Below, in pieces: positions 42,451-51,572 of a DNA stretch of 64,000 nucleotides. Location: positions 14,152,307 through 14,216,306 of the forward strand of contig NC_134031.1 in NCBI RefSeq assembly GCF_964204645.1. Reading direction: 5' to 3'. The DNA is from Tubulanus polymorphus. Lineage: Eukaryota; Nemertea; Palaeonemertea; Tubulaniformes; Tubulanidae. Within the stretch, counting starts at the first letter, position 1. Each line of letters begins with the position of its first letter. A program made the position numbers and the translations under genes. Below the pieces are notes generated by a model that was not told where the DNA came from, made no database searches, and was given only the letters and a program-made list of their open reading frames with translations.

Positions 42451-42559
42451 TGTTAGTAATTACACTTTCCGTAATACTAAGTCACAATTTTTAGACAGGG
42501 CCATCATTCATCGACAAAATTACGTAAAAGCAATGGCATCGAGAAAAATTCAACCCCGT

Positions 42560-43643
42560 CGTCGTTAGGTCCGTTGGCCTTGTAGTGTTTGCAGCCTGGA
42601 ATGTAAAAATCATTCGATATATTGTCCCTTCTGTGAAATGTGGAGCCATTCAAGCTGCGAGAAAATATCAGCAAATATATAACTGCCTGGAAATTATAGC
42701 TGCAACTCGTGCCGCCACGAAGACGATGGTTCATTATCTTATGGCCACGCACTAAAACGATTGGAAGAGTCTGCGATGAAAGGAATAAAAGGTCTAAAGG
42801 ATGAAGCAAAAATGCTTACGTTACTTTTCCCTGACCAAGAGTCGAAAATGCAATTATCCGTAGTTAAACGAGTCAGAACTTCAAGTCGATGGGTACAGCA
42901 AACACCTGCTAGATATGATCGGACCATCGAATAAGATTCCAATTCGAGATCGAGGAAATGGAAATTGTCTATTTAATTCAGTTTCCGTCGCACTTTCAGG
43001 AACAGAAGAATTGGCGACGAAACTGAGAGTACGAACTTTTATGGAAATGGTATTGAATTCAACATTCTATAAGAACCATGGTAAATATGCTGACTTCCTA
43101 AAGTGTTCTCCTGAATTCGACACAGCATGTCTTGAAGCTGCCAAGAACCACTCATATTCTTCGATATTTACAGTTCAGGCATTGGCAACCGTTTTACAAC
43201 GGCCAATAATGTCCGTGTACCCAGCAGTCAACGGAATTTTTGATCATTGCGCTAGAATACTTAATTGCAATTTTAATCCAAGAGACAAAGGTATCGCCAA
43301 GAAAAGAAAACGACAAAATCAACAAGAAATCTATTTAATGTGGACTAAGTCGACTACAGATGAAAGGCCAAGAACAGATGAAACTTGGTTACCAAACCAT
43401 TTCGTTCCACTATTGGAAAAAGAAAAGGCGATGAAGGAACGAAAGATAGGGCCACCACCCGAGCAGAAACGAGTTGAACATAGTAAGAAAAGGAATGTCC
43501 ATTTTACTCCAACCAAAAGAGAAAGTGAAATCGACGAAATGGCCGAAAAGCGGAGCCGAAATATCAGTCCATCAGGTATTATGTCATCGACATTTGGAAG
43601 AAAACGTCCGGAGACACCTTCAACACAAGGTCGGGGCGAATGA
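42560..43643 (+). pseudogene. PHD-like finger plus OTU protease of a MULE gene
   Basis: In one + frame (42,581-42,912) there is a PHD-like C4HC3 arrangement: PCSVCSLEC, YCPFCEMWSHSSC and YSCNSCRHED, broken by one TAA near 42,680. A linker follows (LKDEAKMLTLLFPDQESK). After a frameshift the 242-codon frame 42,915-43,643 is an OTU-type cysteine protease. It has DRGNGNCLFNSVSVALSG with Asp12 and catalytic Cys18, an internal helix region, and NHFVPLL with His162 (codon 43,398). A Lys/Arg-rich tail follows. OTU proteases cleave ubiquitin chains. Together with the transposase fragment that follows, this parallels the PHD-USP-MULE gene at 19 kb. Confidence 0.7.
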
Positions 43644-44265
43644 TAAAATAAAACACAATGTGATTAAATCTATATTTGGAAAAAACGGTATTTTAGATAG
43701 CGAAAGTGAATTTGATTTCGAGAACATGGTAATGAATATAAGAGAGAAGAACACGCGTGTAGTTCCAAATTTTCTATCTTATTTTGAGAAACTCGTTCCA
43801 AAACTTAAAGAGTATGTATTTAAACCAAAATTAAGAAACCATTGGATTCCTACGAATTGGACAAATAACAATTGCGAGTCATTGAATCAGGTTATTAAGA
43901 TGGCGATAAACTGGAAAATTCAGAAAGTGCCCGACTTAATTACGAAGTTGCACGAGATCGTACGACTTCAGTATATTGACATGAGGCGAGCTTTACACGG
44001 CCAAGGAAATTACCAACTCGCCCCGAAATTGGGAAATTTTGCAGTCAGCCATGCAGTATGGGCAACAAAAACTAAAGATGAAAAAACAAAACATTTTGAA
44101 AAATTCATGAAATATAAAACACCACGCAAAGTTAACAACGTAATCACCTCAACAGATGGTACTCTATGCATCCCAAAAACGGCTACAACTGCGAAGAAGC
44201 CCGGGCAGAGAAAGCGAACCAAAAGTGAACGAACGACACCTGCTCGAAGAAAATTAGATATGTAA
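43575..44265 (+). pseudogene. MULE transposase C-terminal half (OTU element)
   Basis: The reading is in the frame 43,474-44,265. Only the part from about 43,575 is homologous: VLCHRHLEENVRRHLQHKVG with the CxxH of MULEs (Cys 43,582, His 43,591), then WIPTNWTNNNCESLNQVI with the last acidic residue (Glu 43,875). GNYQLAPKLGNFAVS and a basic tail follow. The first two catalytic Asp residues and the N-terminal core are missing. An internal deletion has joined the OTU tail directly to the CxxH block, out of frame. It is non-autonomous in this state. Confidence 0.75.
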
Positions 44266-44301
44266 AGTTTGTTGATATAGATTGTAAATAAGATTTCTTA
44301 A

Positions 44302-44894
44302 CCCTTTAACTAGCAATCGGTCGCTAGCGACCGATTTGAATAGACCAGCTATAGTGAATAGAATAGTCAAGTATTGATTTCAGTGAAGCATTCTAACTCA
44401 TTTTCCTATCAGCAGATGGAGACACCAGACGGCCTACAATGTCTAACAAGGTTGGAAAGTGATATATCATACATTTGGCATGTAGAAGGGGGTATGGAAA
44501 CCATGTGTCACGTGGTTCAGATTTCCAAAATTGAGAATATCGTTAGTAGTAATGGCCAATGCACTAAAGACGTTCTTTAGTGAGTTTGGCTGATATTTTG
44601 GACATAGTAATGAAAGATTCTGATGATAATTCATATTGTGATGAATCTCATCATAGTTTTTTATTATGGGTGGCCCAAAAATCTGAATGACCTTGGGATC
44701 TGTGACCTTGGGATCAGACCCTGAAGGTAACACCCAAAGTTCGCAAACATGGTATCATTTGAAAGCTTATGAAAAGAGCTTTCATAAAAAACATACAATG
44801 TTGGGTTATCCCTCATATCTACTGAGTTATTAAGTTTTCCCCTTGCAAGGTCCAAAATCTCTCACAGGCCGAAAAATACTTGCCAGTTAAAGGG
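44302..44894. mobile_element. piggyBac-type MITE with TTAA duplication
   Basis: TTAA-CCCTTTAACTAGCAA at the left (44,298) and TTGCCAGTTAAAGGG-TTAA at the right (44,898) give 15-bp TIRs with the CCC...GGG ends and TTAA target of piggyBac. A perfect 22-bp palindrome, aatcggtcgct/agcgaccgatt, lies just inside the left end. There is no transposase; internal frames are not coding-like. The TIR differs from that of the 21.7-kb piggyBac. Confidence 0.8.
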
Positions 44895-44899
44895 TTAAT

Positions 44900-45605
44900 C
44901 AACATTCATTTTGATTTCTTTTTCAGTTATTCGGAAAGGGTTTGTCAGATTTGATAGTAAAATTCTAATCTTGGATTTGGCATTTGAAATGGGTTTATCC
45001 AATTGCATTCTACTGATAGGCTGTATCCTTACTCAAAATCAAAACTCCTCTATTGTCCTAGCTCTTTAGTCATAAATTTCAACTTGTGTGCTGGTAAGTG
45101 GACTCAATTATTCATTTCTCAGTTTGATATATACTTGATATATTACCATGTTTTTTCTTTGTTTTAGAGTTAATCCTAAAGAAGTACCATGAATTTCTTT
45201 CCTCAATATCAGCGATGTTTCGGCGGTATGAAAATAAGTCAAACTTCGTAACTTTGCGCATCGGGCAGCATGGATGTTTTTCAGCGTCGAGTGTGGTAGG
45301 TGGACTCCGTTCAAGGTTTATTCAATGCTGTGTTTATTATTTGACAACCCTTAAATAACTCGGTTTCATTTTTATGTCATTTCAGCAGGTTGAGGTCCGT
45401 TTGAGAGCCGTCTAGGAACACCCATGCAGAACGATCGACTGACGCTAGAAGACTAAAATCAAATGTGCTTAATGTATAAAGTCTAATTGTGTATTTTGTA
45501 GATTGTATTTTGATCGGCTGTCAATAAAAATTTCAAAATTCGATTCGAGTTTTAATTCTTGATATTTATTCTGCTTTGGGAATGAAAATCTTCGGTTGGG
45601 AGGAT
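44900..45605. other. 3' non-coding part of the OTU-MULE
   Basis: No frame or domain recognised. A polyadenylation-like aataaa at 45,526 is possible. Confidence 0.4.
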
Positions 45606-45705
45606 TTTGGTCGGTGTTTGGCAGCTTTTGGTCGGTATTGGACGGCTTTTGGTCGGTATCAGGCAGTTTCGGTCGGTATTGGACGGTTTTAGGCGGTATT
45701 GGATA

Positions 45706-47090
45706 GGTATATCCATAAAAAATTCAAATTGCCCCAATCTTACTGAAACAAAGCTTATTGGAATAAGGAAGGCTCAAATAACAATATGCTTTTTAAATTT
45801 TTGAATTATCTTCAGTAGTTTTTGAGATATCGCACTTTAAAGTTGGCAAATTTCAGCGAAAAGTGTCTTCATATTTCAATACGCAAAAACTGTGATCTTT
45901 GTTGTGTAATTTGTGCACATATTTTACAGTAAAAGTGCTATATCTAGAAACTACATATGATAATTACACAATTCAAAAAGTTATTTCATGTGAATACTTA
46001 GACCTTGAATTTGAGATAGGTTAAATTATTTGGGGGTCTCGCACTTGACCCCAGTTGCCATGGAAACAAGTAAAATAGGCCTAAAAGTTGTTAAAACAGT
46101 TATTTTAAGTTATTTAATGTATTATACATGTCTAACTAATTAACCCCTGACAATAAACATAATCCAAATGTTGTATAAAACTTGATAGATTTAATTTCAA
46201 AAGGGTTGCTATGGCAACAGTGTCAAAAATTGAGATTTTGATGAAATTGGTGTTTAACATAGGTTTCTTGGGTGAAATCAAGGATACAATATGATCATTA
46301 GCCCCCTCTGAACACCATGGAAGGTCTTTATGCTGATGAAATAATATTTTTAATAGAAATTATGACTTTTCGACTCAATTAAACAAGAAAGGTACGGAAC
46401 AAATTTTTTTCTGAGAAATTCAGAGCCGTAATATTCTAGAATATCATTCTACATTAGGTTATAGTGCCAATCTATGAAAATAATGGCTGTAATCAAAGGT
46501 TTATTCTCTAAAATTATCCTGGATTGAATTAAATAGATAGCCAGACCAAATAATCTAAAAACATCCTGGCTGGCAGGGTGCCTCGGCTGTTGCTAGGCGA
46601 CCAAAAAACTTTAACAAAATGTATACATTTTTTGTGCGCTCCTATGCGCGTGTACATATAGATTCATATAGATGCTTTAAAATGAATTCGCAGGCAGTTT
46701 TCATGCTCTGAAGGTTTTTAAACCATTGAGCACCACTGGTTTAATCCAGAACTCATTTTTTGGTAGAATTGTGCTCTAAGGGTTGCATAATCTATGACTA
46801 CTACTATTTAGTAAAACCAGAGTGAAATTACGGTTGAACAGTATGTGCGACTGAATCTAGTGGTTTTGTATGGGCTTTTAGGGATAGAATAATGAAAATC
46901 CTTCTGCCGCCGGTACCCCAGCTACTCTTCTCGATTACACAGTAAGGAATCTTTTACATGCACTTTAAAAAAGAATGTACATGCCCGGCCTTTGATAAAC
47001 CAGTTGGGAGCACTGGTATATTCTGACCTAATAACTTGGCTTCACTGGTGCTAAACACACCAGGCACTCTATCCAGCCATCAGGTCATCA
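45706..47090. other. No recognisable gene
   Basis: AT-rich non-coding sequence without clear repeats or domains. Confidence 0.45.
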
Positions 47091-47094
47091 AAAA

Positions 47095-47416
47095 TAAGAA
47101 TTTGAAAGAATCAAATAAATAAAGAAAAATACAACTGAAGATTAATAAAAATGAAACTTAACAAAATATACTGGAATGCAACACAAACATAGGTTAAAGA
47201 TTTGGAAGATTAAATATAAGAAAGAGTATATGTAATAAAAGAAAAGACATAACTAAAGATTAAAACAGAATAAATATAACATAAAATATAAATAATTAAG
47301 GATAGACACAACTGAAAATTTGAAAAGAATTAATATAACAAAAATATAAAAAATTGAAAAACAAAAATATAAATAATTGAAAAGAATGAATGTATAACAA
47401 AAATATAAATAATTAA
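47095..47416. repeat. AT-rich degenerate tandem tract (left part)
   Basis: Repeats around acaactgaaaatttgaaaag, taacaaaaatataaataatt and similar, about 50-80 bp apart. The same tract continues at 51,029-51,250, which indicates that the 3.6-kb element inserted into it. Confidence 0.65.
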
Positions 47417-48026
47417 ATATAGCTGCAAAGCAGCGATGACGGGTTTTCTGTAAAGCCATTCAGAATGATGGGAATTGTAGTAAATTGAAATATCGATACA
47501 TAGAATAAAATGCATTGACAGATTCGAACCTAATATGCAACCACTGTGTAAACGTCAAATATGATTCAGCTTTGAAACCGAACATACGTGGACGTACAAT
47601 CACAAATATTAATATATTTGACCAGGCACTTATTTTGGCATTCAAACATCATGATACTGTATTATCACCATCCTTAAAAATGGATCTGTCCTATTAAGAA
47701 CTCATCTTAAGCACCTGCTGAGCCGATAGATTGAGTGAATTCACAGATAAGAACGTATTATGATTTAGAATAGATTAGATTTAAGAAGTTAATGTTTTTA
47801 TTGAAATATTTGAATAAATACATATATTGTAGTGTAGATTCAATCAATAAATTATGAATTTATTTGGTCTGGGTTTCCGGCTGATGTTGATTTTGGCTGT
47901 TATGGATTACAAATTCTACAGTGATAAACAATTGATACCTGCAACATGTGTGTAAATCAAACCTATTCCACTAGTTGCGTGTGTTTCCTAATAAACGGGA
48001 GAGTCACTCTTGATCTGAATTATTAG

Positions 48027-48578
48027 AACTAGGGGTCCAGGGACACCATGCCCACTTGGGAAGTGGTTCCAAATGCTCAACAATCTAACAATTCAGGTAT
48101 CAAAGGTATAAAACATCCCTTTTCAAAGAATACCCATCACAAATTGCAATGAGAAATGGCAAACTCAGAATTCGGGCCAAAATTGACATTTTTGGGCACT
48201 AAAAAAGGTCATAGGACGGCCATCTTGAGTCCGTATGCCAATTTTTGTTATGCTGATGGGCCCAGGGGCATTCACATATATCGGAAAGATCAAGGTAATT
48301 GATCAAAGCGTCTTCAAAATTTCCCTCAGAAAGTTCAAAAATGTGTAAAAAGTGTTGATTTTGGCGAACAACAATGGCTGCCAGTCGGCCATCTTGATTC
48401 TGACAGGGCCAGTTTTTGAGCTGAAGATGTGTCTAGGGTAGATACATGTGAAACCCAAATATCAAGACATTACATTGAAGCGTCTTCAAAACTTCCTAAA
48501 ATAACTGATTTCCGTCTACGGACGGCGGACGAAAAGTGAACGCAATAGCCCGCTGGGACTAAAGTCCCAAGTGGGCTA
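48027..48578 (+). mobile_element. Pearl/Helentron-like non-autonomous repeat
   Basis: It starts near aactaggggtccagggacac. It holds two core units with ggccatcttgattctgaca-like text (48,195 and 48,385) followed by aaagcgtcttcaaaa (48,305 and 48,480). It ends in ctacggacggcggacgaaaag and a strong hairpin, tagcccgctgggact...agtcccaagtgggcta (48,546-48,578). Core repeats plus a terminal hairpin match, from memory, the pearl-type repeats of bivalves. Confidence 0.6.
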
Positions 48579-49699
48579 AAAATAATGTTCATTTAGTCAT
48601 AGAAATTCATTGCCTTTTTGGAGTTTCTGTAATAATATTTGTTCTGCCCTAATTTTTATTACTGTATGAACCAATGATATGCTTTGTAAATATGATGTAA
48701 TAAAATAAATTTGAATTAAATTTGAACATGAGAATCAAGCATAACTTGTGTTTTTTCAACTTGTCTTACTTGTCTTTTGTTAACAGTTCCAGAGTTTCAA
48801 TTACAATCAAATCCAAATTGGCTAAAAAGTACATAGGACTAAATGAAATGAACGGTTAGTTACTGCAAACCTATTCCAGTGTTATGTCGATCGTGTTGAA
48901 TCACTTTCCTTGAGTTGAAAGAATCAGATCTTCTATGGTACAACATCGGTCGAAGAGAGATATCTTGGTGTTGACTGTCCTTGACCATCTAACTTCATGC
49001 GTTTGACATTGGAATTTAGCATCATACCCATTTGAACTGCAAAATATTCATACAACATGAAAACCTACAGTACATGTATACAGTATTAATCAAACTTTCA
49101 CCGATGTTGGATATTTGAATGAACATTAGGTTTATTTCAGTACTCTAAAGCAGGAAATAATAAGCCCAATCAATAGGCCCTATTCCCATTGGAACAATTA
49201 TATAATGCGTACAGCTGTACCGTACACTTATCAGTCAAGAATGGAGAAATCGGTATACCAAACCTACGAACAGCAAAATGTACAGGCCTACAATGATTTC
49301 TGGTAATACAAGCCGTGACCACATGAACGTTTTGGTTTGACTATTAATGTCAGCAGGTCAGAGAAGGCCTGGCCAAACTTAATCACATGGCTCAAATCAA
49401 TTAGCCTTTCTGCGTGTGAATATTTCACTGTATTGTTTTAAAAATTGGCCTATCGAGTGAATTAGTACATAGACTGAATTAGACTTTAGGCTAGTCCTGA
49501 CCAAATCCTATCCATATTATAATGGCACCAGTTATAGTAACATCACTGTAGGGCCGACGAGAGGGAAAAAGTTGTGTTTGTAGTACATAGGCATGGTAGG
49601 CTTGTCGTACTCACTTAATACTTAAAACGCTGTTGTTACCTGTACGTGACTGTACGGTGATTTCTACAGGTTAGCCATATGTGAGTACGTTGACGCTCA

Positions 49700-49795
49700 G
49701 ACTTGCAATATTGGGATTCGAAACCAAACGAAAAAAAATCCAGTAGTAGTCCAGTGATTTACCCACTGTGCCACAGAACGTAACTGGTGGGTGGA
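49700..49795 (-). repeat. tRNA-derived SINE segment
   Basis: On the - strand: gttctgtggcacagtgggta (A box), then, about 48 nt on, ggtttcgaatcccaatattg (B box). Spacing and motifs fit a tRNA. The anticodon arm is not clear and a run of T lies between, so it is not a functional tRNA. The aatcccaatatt tail is shared with 17,390-17,403. Confidence 0.55.
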
Positions 49796-49869
49796 TGAAA
49801 TTTGACTTACAAATAGCCTAGCCTCACCTAACCCAAACTCTATTCTTTTACGCATGCGCGTTTGCAGAT

Positions 49870-50215
49870 TATAGGAACTCACGTACAGCGTTTTTAGGGA
49901 ACTCACGTACGGTTAACCTGTGGATATCACCGTACAGTCACGTACGCGTTACAATTTCGTACTAAAAATGGCATTGGCTACTAGGAACTCACGTACGGCG
50001 TAAGTAGGGAACTCACGTACGGTTAACCTGTGGATATCACCGTACAGTCACGTACGCGTTACAGTTTCGTACTTAAAATGGTATTGGCTACTAGGAACTC
50101 ACGATTGGCATTATAGACTTAGTAGGGACCTCACGTACGCGGTTAACCTGTGGAGATCACCGTACAGTCACGTGCGGTTAACAACTACGTACTTAAAATG
50201 GTATTGGCTTCTATA
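49870..50215. repeat. Tandem repeat of about 117 bp, three units
   Basis: Units carry ggaactcacgtacgg, gttaacctgtggatatcacc, gtacagtcacgtacgcgtta and aaaatggtattggct. An inverted partial unit (cgtgactgtacggtgattt...caggtta) lies at 49,645-49,690, so the array is part of an inverted structure around the tRNA-like segment. Confidence 0.85.
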
Positions 50216-50985
50216 TAATAGGCCTATAGACAAATAAATACTGGTAGGCTTTCTTATAATCTTAGCTTCCACACTTCACAACCGAACCAACTGACCAACC
50301 AGTATATTTAGTCCCAGTACGCACCAACCGGCACAGGCCTAACACTGTTTGTCAACTGTGTGTACCGTTGTAGGCTATCGATAATCACCTGATACTTTTC
50401 TGTCGTTTGTTTTCTCTCTGAGACGAAGACGAACGTAATTCTAGTAGCCTTCCGCGACTCAACGACCTTGATTTAAACTTGATCAATTCAAAGTCTGTTT
50501 ATTGACGCTTTTGGTTACATGAACCGATCAGCAATATACTTAAATAAAATAACCGGAATAACAAGAAATCAAAAATATTAAAGAGGTAACAAACAAATGC
50601 CCGTAAACCTGTCAGACACGCGAACGCCGGACTCGTAAACTCTTGGACTCGGACCCGCTGAGCAATAAATTCATAAAATTGACTTTGAAATTGATTGTGG
50701 AGAAGAGAGGGAATAATTCAATAGCTCTTCCTCGAAAAGAAGAGAGAAATATCGGTAAGAAAACACAACATGGCTACTAATTGAATGGAGCCAAATTTCC
50801 GATGTTTACGGCTCGACAGTGCCTTTATAACGTGGATTTATCAAAATTCCCATGCAGTATCTGGAGATTGAAGTGAGCTGAAGGACATCATACGGATTGT
50901 ATCGGCGACAGCGGTAAGGTAAGGAAGCCTTTACACTTTTAACAAAAACTATGTGGAAAAGGGAAAAAAAAAATAATAATAATCA
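50216..50985. other. No recognisable gene
   Basis: Non-coding interior of the long hairpin-ended element. No frame above 60 codons with a motif. Confidence 0.4.
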
Positions 50986-51028
50986 CGCGAATTTCAATAG
51001 GGTTTTCTGTGAAGAAACAGAAAACCCT

Positions 51029-51458
51029 AAAAATAGACACAACTAAAGATTTGAAAAGAATTGACATAACAAAAATATAAATAACTAAAAAGTACAACTA
51101 AAGATCTGAAGGGAATTGACTTCAGAAAAAGTAAAGATAAATATATTCCTAGTTGATAAAAAGATAAGTGAAGTTGACCAAAAGATAAGTGAAAGTAAAT
51201 TAGTTCTGTGAAAAATATCAACGACACCCCAATAAATCTGTAATAGATAACTATAGTAAATAAAATAAATTACCAAATGATACTAAATTATCAGGGTTTT
51301 TGTTATTGCCCGATTCAACAAGACTTAGACTTAAATAAATTATACAACAATAATAAGTTATTCAACAACAATAAATACAACGAGTATTGAATTTTTTTTG
51401 GATTTTTTTAAGATAAATATAACAATGAAACTCAACAAGAATAAATAATATTCATATT

Positions 51459-51460
<2 letters not shown>
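51029..51460. repeat. AT-rich degenerate tandem tract (right part)
   Basis: Continues the tract at 47,095-47,416: gacacaactaaagatttgaa, taacaaaaatataaataact. Confidence 0.6.

Positions 51461-51463
<3 letters not shown>

Positions 51464-51527
<64 letters not shown>
51464..51527. repeat. (TA)n microsatellite
   Basis: About 30 uninterrupted ta units. Confidence 0.95.
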
Positions 51528-51533
<6 letters not shown>

Positions 51534-51572
51534 TTACAGCAGGTTAATAATGTTCATTAGCAAGTTTGATTT

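Larger units (their letters stand above)
41746..45705 (+). mobile_element. MULE-type transposon encoding PHD, OTU and transposase
   Basis: The left end (41,746-41,931) and right end (45,606-45,705) are inverted and consist of tandem variants of accgaccaaaaccgtccaat. Between them lie a three-unit tandem repeat (41,993-42,450), one + strand gene (about 42,560-44,265) and a nested piggyBac-type MITE (44,302-44,894). TIRs made of subrepeats are common in Mutator-like elements. I see no clear target duplication. A single unit of the same end sequence lies at 57,690-57,722. Confidence 0.7.
47417..51028 (+). mobile_element. Hairpin-ended element, family B, long copy
   Basis: The left end atatagctgcaaagcagcgatgacgg (read from 47,417) matches the 41,019 copy. 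The right end has aataataataatcacgcg, aatttcaatagggttttctg and a perfect 12-bp hairpin ending in ccct at 51,028. Both flanks are the same low-complexity tract. The 3.6-kb interior has no long frame. It holds a nested hairpin-ended repeat (48,027-48,578), a tRNA-like segment and the 117-bp tandem repeat. It may be a non-autonomous Helentron-like element or a composite. Confidence 0.5.

Noticed and set aside
43474-43575. First 34 codons of the frame 43,474-44,265 as a start of the transposase
   Set aside because: They overlap the OTU tail in another frame and show no family pattern; homology begins only near VLCHRH.
47253-47515. 68- and 61-codon - strand frames rich in Phe, Tyr and Leu
   Set aside because: Low-complexity translation of the AT-rich tandem tract, not membrane proteins.
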